64,000 nucleotides of DNA from Azohydromonas caseinilytica (GTDB lineage: Bacteria > Pseudomonadota > Gammaproteobacteria > Burkholderiales > Burkholderiaceae_C). The position numbers and the translations under genes were made by a program. This document shows positions 47,307-55,783 of this stretch, one piece after another; the stretch's first letter is position 1; each line of letters opens with the position of its first letter. Below the pieces are notes generated by a model that had not been told where the DNA came from, did not search any database, and was given only the letters and a program-made list of their open reading frames with translations. Location: assembly GCF_012927045.1 (NCBI RefSeq), contig NZ_JABBFW010000006.1, positions 226,461 through 290,460 on the forward strand, in the 5' to 3' direction.

Positions 47307-48017
47307 ATGCAGATGGCGCTTGCCCGGTGGGGCGCCTGGTTTAGCCGTGGGTGGGCCTGGTGGTGGTCGGTCGGCCTTCTTCTGGCTGGTTGGCTGGCGC
47401 TGCACTACTTGCCCACCACGGATGACAACGTCCGCCGGGTCGGGATGTGCTATGAGACCCTCGGCATGCTGTTGGTGTTGTGGGAAGTCGCGGCGGCAAC
47501 TAAGAAGCACGGGCTTCAGCCGCCGTGGCGCCGGCTGGCTCGGTATTGGCGTGACATCCCCCTAAGGCCCCCGGCTCCTGCTGGCCTGTCGGGGCATGTA
47601 GTGCTGGAAGGCATTGAGGTCCATGGCCGGGCGGGGGTAATTCATGCCTCAGGCGGCACGCTGGAGGAACGAGTGGCCGCACTCGAAAACAAACTCAAGG
47701 GTGTTCAAGCCTCGGTGGATTGCCTGGATGACCGCATTGGGGTTGAAGAGCGCACCCGGGCAAGCGCGGACAAGACAGAGGCAGCCGCACGGGCGCAAGC
47801 CGATGACCAGATCAGGGACGCCATCAAGGGTCTAGAGGTCGGCGGCATTGACCTCACCTTGTTCGGCCTGCTGTGGCTGTTCGTCGGGATGGTCATGACC
47901 ACCGGCACGCCAGAGCTGTGCATGGTGTTGGACTGCATCCCCCAGGAGGCAGCGCCAGTTCAAAAGGACGAAGCCCGCACTATCCGTGTCCCGGCCTGGC
48001 CCTCAGTTCGCACCTAG
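47307..48017 (+). CDS. Membrane protein with coiled coil, 236 aa
   Basis: Two N-terminal membrane segments (about 18-36, WWWSVGLLLAGWLALHYL, and 47-63) are followed by a cytoplasmic or periplasmic part. This contains a heptad coiled coil (about 118-170, LEERVAALENKLKGVQASVD). A third membrane segment lies near 180-200 (LTLFGLLWLFVGMVMTTG). GGGAG lies 8 bp before the ATG. It resembles superinfection-type or holin-like phage membrane proteins only in general layout. Function unknown. Confidence 0.6.
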   Translation: MQMALARWGAWFSRGWAWWWSVGLLLAGWLALHYLPTTDDNVRRVGMCYETLGMLLVLWEVAAATKKHGLQPPWRRLARYWRDIPLRPPAPAGLSGHVVLEGIEVHGRAGVIHASGGTLEERVAALENKLKGVQASVDCLDDRIGVEERTRASADKTEAAARAQADDQIRDAIKGLEVGGIDLTLFGLLWLFVGMVMTTGTPELCMVLDCIPQEAAPVQKDEARTIRVPAWPSVRT

Positions 48018-48115
48018 CTTGCCAACTTGCCAAGGCAGCCAGCGGGTTCGCAGCGCGGCCCGTGTAGGGTGGGCCTGCTGGCGCCCATTGCGCCACACAT
48101 GGGGCCTTCTGGCGT

Positions 48116-48292
48116 CTACCGGGGCCGTCTGAGCCAGCCAGAGAAAAGACCCCCGCCAACAGCCGCGAGAAGCGCAGCGCCGAATGCCCCGGCGATACTC
48201 AGAAGCGCCCCCTCATTCCACAGGGCAAGGGCCACCACAGCGAAAGAGGTAAGAGGCAGCAGATGCGCTGCAAGCTGGAGGTATGCGGTCAT
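48116..48292 (-). CDS. Small two-span membrane protein downstream of the integrase, 58 aa
   Basis: A frame from ATG 48292 to TAG 48116 reads MTAYLQLAAHLLPLTSFAVV..., with two hydrophobic helices (about 5-24 and 30-50) separated by WNEGA. The tail is basic (SGWLRRPR). It starts 38 bp after the integrase stop on the same strand. Its size and helical hairpin recall small holin-like proteins. The rest of the 48018-48330 gap shows nothing else. Confidence 0.5.
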   Translation of the reverse strand: MTAYLQLAAHLLPLTSFAVVALALWNEGALLSIAGAFGAALLAAVGGGLFSGWLRRPR

Positions 48293-48330
48293 CACTCATT
48301 GTCCGCCGGGCCGCTTGTCCGGTCTCCCCT

Positions 48331-49734
48331 TCAGGCAGCCGGCGCGGCCTCCACTTCCAGCCCTGCAGCCTTGCGGAACTCGGCTTCCACCTCATTCCCG
48401 TAGTGCACCAGCTCGGCCACCTTGCGCAGGCTCTCCAAGCTGGCCCCGTCCGAGTAGACGGAAAACATGAGGGTCGGCACCCGATGCCCCACGTAACGCT
48501 GAACGTGAACCGGGTTAACCGGCGCGTTCTCCATCAGGGTCATAAAGGTCCGCCGGGTGCTGTGGAAATCCACCTCGGACCCGAAGCCCAGGCGGTCTCG
48601 GTCCCGGCCCATGGCTTTCTGTACGTGCCATGAAAGCTTGTTGTCCGGGCCACCTGGGCGGCACTCGGGGAACAGGCTGGCGCTGGGGTCCGGCTGCGCC
48701 TCCAGGCGCCGGCGCAGTACCTCCACGGCGGCCGGATGGAGCACCGGCAGGGACCGCAGGCCTGCTTCAGTCTTGGACGCTTCCACCTTGAGGAGATAGC
48801 CGCCGGGGATGGCGTCCATGGCAAGGGGTCGCAACGACACGATTTCATCCAGGCGCATCCCGGTGCAGAAGCCCAGCACGTACAGCTCACGGAACAGCGG
48901 CCGGCTGTAGTGGGTCACGCGGTCCCCATCCGGGGCACGGAACAGCTTCAGCACCTCGGCCGAGGTCCACCCCCGTTTGGCCTCCCCGGCCCCTGCCCCG
49001 GCCTTCTTACGGCCCGTCAGCTCATGATTGACCCAGGGGCTCACCCCATGGGGCACCTGCCGGCGGCGCTGCAGGAACTTCCAGACCGTGTGCAGACCGG
49101 ACAGACGGTCCTGCTTGGTGGAGTAGCCCAGCGGCCCGGCATTGAGCCAGTCCACATAAGCAGCCGCACGCTCCTCGGTGACGTGCTCGGGCAGGCAGTC
49201 GGAGACCTTGAGGAACTGCAGTAGCTCGGCCACCTGCTGGCGCCGCTTGTCCTTCGTGCCCTCGGTCAGGTCTGGAGACTCGCACAGCTTGCCCAGTGCC
49301 TCCAACAACGTCAGCCGCTCAGGCTTCGTGGCGAGGTCATAGAACTGCTGGGCGGCATCTGCTCCAGCCTCCTCCTCAATTCGCTGCGCCTCGGCTTCAG
49401 CCATGCTGAAGGCCGCTTCGGTGGAGTCCTCACACCCCTTGGCAACGGCATAGGCCATGGACTCGCGCAGCTCCCGGGCTTTGCGGATAGTGCTCGGCAG
49501 CTCGGCCCGGTGGCCCCGGCGCAGCTTGGCGAACTCCAGCTCCCACCACGCGGCCCGCTCCCTGGCGAGCCGGCGGCCATCAGCAGGGTCTCCAGTGCCC
49601 AGCGCTTCAACGATATGAGTCCGCTCACTGCCCTTGCCGGTCTTGAACCGGGGCCTCAGGTCGGCCGGGATGGGGAAATTCAGGTACAGCTTGGAGCCGC
49701 GCCAGCGGGTGTAAGGGATGGACGGAAGGGGCAT
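48331..49734 (-). CDS. Tyrosine-recombinase integrase, 467 aa
   Basis: The N-terminal arm region (YTRWRGSKLYLNFPIPADL) resembles DUF6538-type integrase starts. A core-binding domain spans about 140-230 and the catalytic domain 255-450. The full active site is visible: R294 (GMRLDEIVSLR), K321 (ASKTEAG), H391 and R394 (FHSTRRTF), H417 (YVGHR) and nucleophile Y427 (FSVYSDG). It lies at the right end of the element, reading inward, ~100 bp from the 49832 core. It should catalyse integration at tRNA-Ala and, with a helper, excision. No frameshift or missing residue is seen, so it looks active. Confidence 0.95.
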   Translation of the reverse strand: MPLPSIPYTRWRGSKLYLNFPIPADLRPRFKTGKGSERTHIVEALGTGDPADGRRLARERAAWWELEFAKLRRGHRAELPSTIRKARELRESMAYAVAKGCEDSTEAAFSMAEAEAQRIEEEAGADAAQQFYDLATKPERLTLLEALGKLCESPDLTEGTKDKRRQQVAELLQFLKVSDCLPEHVTEERAAAYVDWLNAGPLGYSTKQDRLSGLHTVWKFLQRRRQVPHGVSPWVNHELTGRKKAGAGAGEAKRGWTSAEVLKLFRAPDGDRVTHYSRPLFRELYVLGFCTGMRLDEIVSLRPLAMDAIPGGYLLKVEASKTEAGLRSLPVLHPAAVEVLRRRLEAQPDPSASLFPECRPGGPDNKLSWHVQKAMGRDRDRLGFGSEVDFHSTRRTFMTLMENAPVNPVHVQRYVGHRVPTLMFSVYSDGASLESLRKVAELVHYGNEVEAEFRKAAGLEVEAAPAA

Positions 49735-49744
49735 GCTGCCGGGG

Positions 49745-49771
49745 CCTCATGGGTACAGTCGGTGGGTACAG
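49745..49771 (+). repeat. Arm-type direct repeats, right end
   Basis: GGGTACAG at 49751-49758 and 49764-49771, with a CCTCAT lead, is the counterpart of the left-end pair. GTACAGTGTAC next to it is palindromic. GCACTTAG/GCACTTAC follow at 49800-49815. These overlap the integrase promoter region. Confidence 0.6.
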
Positions 49772-49831
49772 TGTACCGACCAAACCTCAATGTTTATGCG
49801 CACTTAGGCACTTACATCGTTCCGGTGGAAG

Positions 49832-49850
49832 TCCTCCTCGTCTCCACCAC
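49832..49850 (+). repeat. Attachment-site core, right end
   Basis: An exact copy of the 19-bp tRNA-Ala 3' end core at 37326-37344. Only the core is duplicated; no tRNA gene remains here. Confidence 0.9.
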
Positions 49851-49860
49851 AGATTCAAAA

Positions 49861-49888
49861 GGGCCTTGCGGATGCAAGGCCCTTTTTC
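49861..49888 (+). terminator. Displaced tRNA-Ala terminator
   Basis: A perfect 9-bp stem GGGCCTTGC/GCAAGGCCC with a GGAT loop is followed by TTTTT. It lies 10 bp past the right core, where the tRNA terminator would be in the uninterrupted chromosome. Confidence 0.85.
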
Positions 49889-50084
49889 TTTGCGCGCTCA
49901 ACCGCCATCGCGCCTCCGAGGCAGGAGCATCCCGCAGCGCCCTATCGGAACGGCTGCCTCCACACATGACTTCCGATCCAGGCTCCGCGTCCTGACCTGT
50001 GCTGCCCCGCTTGCGCCGGCGGACCGTCACGTCCTTGGCCGAGGCTTCTGAATCTACCTCGTACGTTGCAACGGTTTGGATTTC

Positions 50085-50187
50085 TCCCCAGCCGCTGTGG
50101 ACAACTCTGTGAGCCCGCTGCCTAAAGTAGGCCCAAGTGCTTGATTCGTAAAGAACTCATTGGTGCTGCCTTCAAATGAGGCAACCT
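50085..50187 (+). repeat. Hairpin-bearing repeat, copy 1
   Basis: Shared landmarks with copy 2 at equal spacing: CTGTGGACAAC (50095), CCAAGTGCTTGATT (50133) and GTGCTGCCT (50163). It closes with a TGCCT-N7-AGGCA hairpin. Non-coding. Confidence 0.65.
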
Positions 50188-50473
50188 ATCAGCATGCACC
50201 CGTCCGCGGCTCTTGACAGCGTCGTGCTGCAAGCCCCTAGCAGCAACGCAATCACACTTGAATCCCGTGGACGCGGGCGTACTATGAAGCCGTCAACCGA
50301 TGGCACTGCGGAAGGCCAGAACGGAACGCCGCAAGGGCTTACCAAGTACCGCCGCCGATTTCTGCTTGAGGGAGACAGGCAACCCGCCCCCGGTGTGATA
50401 CCGCTGGCGGGTTGCTCCATTTGGAGGCCGTGAAGACCTCAGAGCGGTAGATTCGTCTGTTCAGGGAGCTAGG

Positions 50474-50582
50474 GTTTTCCCCGGTCTCTGTGGACAACAC
50501 TGTGGGCCGCCTGCCCACAGTGTCGCCAAGTGCTTGATTTTCCTGGGAAGGAGCTTGTGCTGCCTCAAAAACAGGCAAGCCT
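50474..50582 (+). repeat. Hairpin-bearing repeat, copy 2
   Basis: CTGTGGACAAC (50488), CCAAGTGCTTGATT (50526), GTGCTGCCT (50557) and a TGCCT-N7-AGGCA hairpin are in the same order and spacing as copy 1. It ends 7 bp before the DUF808 gene's stop on the other strand. Confidence 0.65.
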
Positions 50583-50588
50583 GCTTCC

Positions 50589-51509
<921 letters not shown>

Positions 51510-51633
51510 GTCGTTCCTCTTGTGTGAATTCCCGCGATGCCCCTTGTGGGCAAGCGCCGCGCCATTGTGTCGGGCACGCCGCTTGCGGCACGCTGACGAT
51601 CCGTTTGGAAAACGGCTTTCATGGAGGTTTCAC

Positions 51634-51915
51634 ATGGCTGACCATCGTTCCAGCGACGCTCATTTCGAACGCTACCGCGAGGAGTACGCGCGCCAGCTCG
51701 ACGAGAAGTACCGCAACTGGCGCAAGCAGAGCAGCCGCCACGGCGCGCATGCCCCCTGGCGCACCACGGCGCCGGCGGGCCCCGAGCACAAGGACAGCGC
51801 GCTCGAAGGCCTGGGCCGCGCCCTGTCCGCCCCGGTGTTCGGCGCCACCGACGAGCCGGCCGTGGAGAACCAGCCCAACCGGGAAGACATCCCCGTCTCC
51901 GGCCGCATCGCCTGA
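51634..51915 (+). CDS. Small conserved hypothetical protein, 93 aa
   Basis: ATG 51634 follows GGAGG. A charged, Tyr/Arg-rich start (HFERYREEYARQLDEKYRNWRKQ) is followed by a flexible Pro/Asn-rich tail ending PNREDIPVSGRIA. No signal peptide or membrane segment. Function unknown. The 255 bp after it hold no further gene. Confidence 0.6.
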   Translation: MADHRSSDAHFERYREEYARQLDEKYRNWRKQSSRHGAHAPWRTTAPAGPEHKDSALEGLGRALSAPVFGATDEPAVENQPNREDIPVSGRIA

Positions 51916-52170
51916 TGCTCCCCAGCCGGGCCGCCGTGCAGCGGCCCCGGCTCCTCCCGCCCATCGCGGACGCCGCGTCCGGCAAGGGGCCGACCTTGCG
52001 GCGGGCCGCCATTGCCCTGGGCGCTCTCCGGCACCCACGCGCGACCCCCGGCCGGCGTCTGCGGGCCAACCCTGAGGCACCGGCCTGCATGCGGTGCCCA
52101 TACTGCCTCGCCGCCCGACCGCACTTTGGTGCATGACACCGGCACCTCGGAACTCCACGCCTTTCTCCCC

Positions 52171-53334
52171 ATGGACTTTTCCCTCTCCCCCGCGCTGCTG
52201 GAACTGCAGCAGCGCACCCGCCGCTTCATCGCTGAAGAGGTGATGCCGCTGGAGCGCGACCCGCGCCAGACGGTGCACGGGCCCTCCGAGGCGCTGCGCG
52301 GCGACCTGGTCGCCCGCGCGCGCGCTGCCGGGCTGCTCACGCCGCATGCCTCGCGCGAGCTCGGCGGCCTGGGCCTGTCGCACGTGGAAAAGGCCATCGT
52401 CTTCGAGGAGGCCGGCTACTCCACGCTGGGCCCCACGGCGCTCAACATCCACGCCCCCGACGAAGGAAACATCCACCTGCTGGAGCAGGTCGCCACGCCG
52501 GCGCAGCAGGAGCGCTGGCTGCGCCCGCTGGTGCAGGGCTTCACGCGCTCCTGCTTCGCGATGACGGAACCCGCCCCGGGCGCGGGCGCGGACCCGTCCA
52601 TGCTGGCCACCACCGCGGTGCGCGACGGCGACGAGTACGTGATCAACGGCCGCAAGTGGTTCATCACCGGCGCGGAGGGCGCGGCCTTCGCCATCGTCAT
52701 GGCGCGCATGGAGGACGGCTCGGCCAGCATGTTCCTCACCGACATGGACCGCCCCGGCATCCGCATCGAGCGGCTGATGGACACGCTGGACCACTGCTTC
52801 ACCGGCGGCCACGCCGTCATGAGCTTCGAGAACCTGCGCGTACCCGCCACCGACGTGCTGGGCGAACTCGGTAAAGGTTTCAAGTACGCGCAGGTGCGGC
52901 TGGCGCCGGCGCGGCTGACGCACTGCATGCGCTGGCTGGGCCAGGCGCGGCGCGCGCACGACGAGGCGCTGGCCTACGCCCGCGAGCGCCAGGCCTTCGG
53001 CAAGACGCTGGGCGAGCACCAGGGCGTGAGCTTCATGCTCGCCGACAACGACATGGATCTGCACACCGCACGGCTGCACATCTGGCACACCGCCTGGCTG
53101 CTGGACCAGGGCCAGAAGTGCAACTTCGAATCGAGCCGCGCCAAGGTGGTGTGCTCGGAGGCCGAGTGGCGCGTGGTGGACCGCTGCGTGCAGATCCTGG
53201 GCGGCCAGGGCGTCACCGGCGAGCGCATCGTGGCGCGCATCTTCAGCGACATGCGCTCCTTCCGCATCTACGACGGCCCCAGCGAAGTGCACCGCCACAG
53301 CATGGGCAGGAAGATCGTGGCGGGGCGGGCATGA
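52171..53334 (+). CDS. Acyl-CoA dehydrogenase family protein, 387 aa
   Basis: A FAD-dependent acyl-CoA dehydrogenase. The N-terminal helical domain (LSPALLELQQRTRRFIAEEV), the FAD/acyl-binding strand CFAMTEPAPGAGADPS, WFITGAEGAAFAIVMARM and the C-terminal ILGGQGVTGERIVARIFSDM plus IYDGPSEVHRHSMGRKI are all in place. Together with a short-chain dehydrogenase, a phosphotransferase and a DUF6285 protein it forms an overlapping operon (ATGA, ATGA, TGATG). This recalls ACAD10/11-type systems, in which a kinase activates 4-hydroxyacyl-CoAs before dehydrogenation. ATG 52171 chosen. Substrate chain length unknown. Confidence 0.9.
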   Translation: MDFSLSPALLELQQRTRRFIAEEVMPLERDPRQTVHGPSEALRGDLVARARAAGLLTPHASRELGGLGLSHVEKAIVFEEAGYSTLGPTALNIHAPDEGNIHLLEQVATPAQQERWLRPLVQGFTRSCFAMTEPAPGAGADPSMLATTAVRDGDEYVINGRKWFITGAEGAAFAIVMARMEDGSASMFLTDMDRPGIRIERLMDTLDHCFTGGHAVMSFENLRVPATDVLGELGKGFKYAQVRLAPARLTHCMRWLGQARRAHDEALAYARERQAFGKTLGEHQGVSFMLADNDMDLHTARLHIWHTAWLLDQGQKCNFESSRAKVVCSEAEWRVVDRCVQILGGQGVTGERIVARIFSDMRSFRIYDGPSEVHRHSMGRKIVAGRA

Positions 53335-54110
53335 GCGGCGGCATCGAGAGCATGTTCCGGCTGGATGGCCGCCTGGCGCTGGTCACCGGCGCCTCCAGCG
53401 GCCTGGGGCGGCATTTCGCGCTGACGCTGGCCCGTGCCGGCGCCCGGGTCGCCGTGGCGGCGCGGCGCGAGGAGGCACTGCAGGCGCTGGTGCAGGAAAT
53501 CGAGGCTGCGGGCGGCCGGGCGCTGGCCCTGCCGCTGGACGTGGCCGACGCCGCCCGCGTGCGCGCGTGCTTTGACCGGCTCGGCGCCGAGGCCGGCGTG
53601 GCCGACATCCTGGTCAACAACGCCGGCATCACCGTGACGAAACCGCTGCTGCACCAGACCGAGGCCGACTGGGATCACGTGATGGACACGAACCTCAAGG
53701 GCGCCTGGCTGGTCGCCACCGAGGCGGCACGGCGGCTGGTGGACAGCGGCCGGCCCGGGAGCCTGATCAACATCGCCTCCATCCTGGCCGAGCGCGTGGC
53801 CGGCGGCGTGGCGCCCTATGCCATCTCCAAGGCCGGGCTGGTGCAGGCCACCAAGGCGATGGCACTGGAGCTGGCGCGCCACGGCATCCGCGTCAACGCG
53901 CTGCTGCCGGGCTACATCGTCACGGACCTGAACCGCGAGTTCTTGCGGTCCGAGGCCGGCGACAAGCTGCGCGCGCGCATCCCGAGCCGCCGCTTCGGCG
54001 AGATGGAAGACCTGGACGGTCCGCTGCTGCTGCTGGCCAGCGACGCCGGCCGCGCCATTTCCGGCGCCACGCTGACGGTGGACAGCGCCCATTCGGTGAG
54101 CTCCCTATGA
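53331..54110 (+). CDS. Short-chain dehydrogenase/reductase, 259 aa
   Basis: A classical NAD(P)-dependent SDR with TGASSGLGRHF (cofactor), NNAGITVTKP, catalytic Ser in LINIASILAE and the YAISKAGL active-site Tyr/Lys. GYIVTDLNREF is normal for FabG-like members. Its start overlaps the acyl-CoA dehydrogenase stop (ATGA). In this operon it probably oxidises or reduces a hydroxyacyl intermediate; the exact substrate is unknown. Confidence 0.9.
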   Translation: MSGGIESMFRLDGRLALVTGASSGLGRHFALTLARAGARVAVAARREEALQALVQEIEAAGGRALALPLDVADAARVRACFDRLGAEAGVADILVNNAGITVTKPLLHQTEADWDHVMDTNLKGAWLVATEAARRLVDSGRPGSLINIASILAERVAGGVAPYAISKAGLVQATKAMALELARHGIRVNALLPGYIVTDLNREFLRSEAGDKLRARIPSRRFGEMEDLDGPLLLLASDAGRAISGATLTVDSAHSVSSL

Positions 54111-55135
54111 GCAGCGCGCTGCATGAGGGGCAGCGCGCCGCGCTGGAGCGCTTCATCGCGCAGGCGGCCGGGGCGCGTGCCGCGGCCATCACCCAGGCGC
54201 AGCTGCTGTCGGGCGGCGCGATCCAGGAGAACTGGCGGCTGGACATTCACATCGACGGCGGCGCGCACGACGGCCCGCTCGCGGCGGTGCTGCGCTGCGA
54301 CTCGGCCTCGGCCGGCGTCGCCACCAGCCATGGCCGGGCGCAGGAGTTCGCGCTGCTCAAGGCCGCGCACGTCGCGGGCGTGACCGTGCCCGAGCCGCTG
54401 TGGCTGTGCCAGGACCGCGCGGTGTTCGGGCGGCCCTTCTTCGTGATGCGGCGGGTGGAAGGCACGGCGGCGGCGCACCGCATCGTCAAGGACCCGGCGC
54501 TGGGCGGCGACCGCGTGCGGCTGGCCGAGCAGCTGGGCCGCGAGCTGGCGCGCATCCACTCCATCCGCCCGCCGCGGCCGGACCTGGCCTTCCTGCCCGT
54601 GCCCGAGCTGCCGCCGGCGGCCTGGCTCATCGATCGCGCGCGGCGCTGGCTGGACGGCCATGAGCTGCCGCACCCGGTCATGGAATGGGGCCTGCGCTGG
54701 CTGGAGCGCCACGCGCCGGCGCCGGGCGAGCTGAACCTGTGCCACCGCGACTACCGCAGCGGCAACTACATGGTCGATGGGCAGGGTCTCACCGGCATCC
54801 TGGACTGGGAGTTCGCCGGCTGGAGCGACCCGCTGGAGGACATCGGCTGGTTCTGCGCCAAGTGCTGGCGCTTCGGCCGCAATGAGCGGGAGGCCGGCGG
54901 CATCGGGGCGCGCGAGGATTTCTATCGCGGCTACGAGGCCGAGTCCGGCCGTGCCATCGCTCGCGAGCAGGTGCGCTACTGGGAGGTGATGGCGCACATG
55001 AACTGGGCGCTGATCTCGATCCAGCAGGCGCAGCGGCACGTGTCGGGCGAGGAAAGCTCGCTGCTGCTGGCGCTGACGGCCCACATCACGCCCGAGCTGG
55101 AGTGGGAAATCCTGAGCATGACGGAGGAGGACTGA
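54107..55135 (+). CDS. Phosphotransferase (APH/ACAD10-type kinase fold), 342 aa
   Basis: An aminoglycoside-phosphotransferase-fold kinase. LLSGGAIQENWRLDI is the glycine-rich loop, LRCDSASAG carries a strand around the ATP-binding region, FFVMRRVEGTA the hinge, and the catalytic loop is LCHRDYRSGNYMV, with GILDWEFAGWSDPLEDIGWF as the metal-binding Asp motif. This version is typical of the kinases that accompany acyl-CoA dehydrogenases (ACAD10/11 fusion in animals), not of drug-resistance enzymes. The start overlaps the SDR stop by 4 nt. Confidence 0.88.
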   Translation: MSSALHEGQRAALERFIAQAAGARAAAITQAQLLSGGAIQENWRLDIHIDGGAHDGPLAAVLRCDSASAGVATSHGRAQEFALLKAAHVAGVTVPEPLWLCQDRAVFGRPFFVMRRVEGTAAAHRIVKDPALGGDRVRLAEQLGRELARIHSIRPPRPDLAFLPVPELPPAAWLIDRARRWLDGHELPHPVMEWGLRWLERHAPAPGELNLCHRDYRSGNYMVDGQGLTGILDWEFAGWSDPLEDIGWFCAKCWRFGRNEREAGGIGAREDFYRGYEAESGRAIAREQVRYWEVMAHMNWALISIQQAQRHVSGEESSLLLALTAHITPELEWEILSMTEED

Positions 55136-55548
55136 TGCGCGACCACCCCGACGGCGCCGAGCTGCTGGCCGCCGCGCGTGCCCTGCTGCGCGACACGCTG
55201 CTGCCGGCGCTGCCGGCCGAGCACCGGCACGCGGCGCTGATGATCGCCAACGCCATGGGCATCGCCGAGCGCCAGCTGCGCGCCGGCGACGCGCCGGCCG
55301 CGGCGGAATGGCAGTCGCTGCACCGGCTGCTGGAAGGCGAAACGGCGGACGAGGCGATCAACCGCGTGCCCGCCGCCGGCCTGGACGAGGAGCTGATCCG
55401 CCTCAACCGCCTGCTGGTGCAGCGCATCCGCGCCGGCGAGGCCGATCCGGGCCGGCCGCTGCACCCGGGGCTGCGCCACCACCTGGAGATGGTCGCGCTG
55501 CAGCGGCTGGCGGAGAGCAATCCGAAGGCGTTGCCGGTGCAGGACTGA
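55135..55548 (+). CDS. DUF6285-family protein, 137 aa
   Basis: A small helical protein (LLAAARALLRDTLLPALPAE, ALMIANAMGIAERQLRAG, HHLEMVALQRLAESNPKAL) that is a regular companion of ACAD-linked phosphotransferases. It overlaps the phosphotransferase stop by 1 nt (TGATG) and ends the operon. It may be a subunit or regulator of the kinase; this is inferred from constant adjacency. Confidence 0.8.
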   Translation: MRDHPDGAELLAAARALLRDTLLPALPAEHRHAALMIANAMGIAERQLRAGDAPAAAEWQSLHRLLEGETADEAINRVPAAGLDEELIRLNRLLVQRIRAGEADPGRPLHPGLRHHLEMVALQRLAESNPKALPVQD

Positions 55549-55746
55549 AGGCGGGAGCCGGGGCACGCAAGCCTGGGTGGATTGTTTACTGACAGTTGAC
55601 GGCTGTCCCGATCAGGCCCACTCATTGGCTGATATGTTGCCGGCGAGTGGACAATCAGAGCTGTGCCGTCCGGGAGCAGCGGAGAGGCGCATTGCTGTCC
55701 GGGGCTCGCGCCGCGCTGATGTTCCTCAGTGCCGGCCCGGGACTCT

Positions 55747-55758
55747 GAAACCGGTTCC
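55747..55758. promoter_or_regulatory. LacI-type operator near the regulator gene
   Basis: GAAACCGGTTCC, one mismatch from the GAAACCGGTTTC palindrome present twice before the sugar operon, lies 26 bp before the regulator's ATG. It suggests autoregulation. Confidence 0.6.
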
Positions 55759-55783
55759 CTCCTCTGGCCCTACAGTCGCGCCC

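Larger units (their letters stand above)
49889..50588. other. Gene-poor region with duplicated hairpin motif
   Basis: No convincing gene. An open frame at 50176-50433 lacks similarity and a ribosome binding site. The region holds two ~100-bp similar segments (50085-50187 and 50474-50582). Between them is a perfect 10-bp inverted repeat GCAACCCGCC/GGCGGGTTGC (50379-50388, 50406-50415). Confidence 0.5.

Noticed and set aside
50176-50433. 85-aa frame between the duplicated hairpin segments
   Set aside because: No ribosome binding site, no similarity, and it contains a 10-bp inverted repeat.
50085-50582. CTGTGGACAAC motifs as DnaA boxes of a replication origin
   Set aside because: They differ from the TTATCCACA consensus, only two occur, and no dnaA, dnaN or gidA-type genes are nearby.
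54107-55135. Aminoglycoside resistance gene
   Set aside because: The APH fold is present, but the sequence pattern and operon with acyl-CoA dehydrogenase point to the ACAD10/11-type kinase group.
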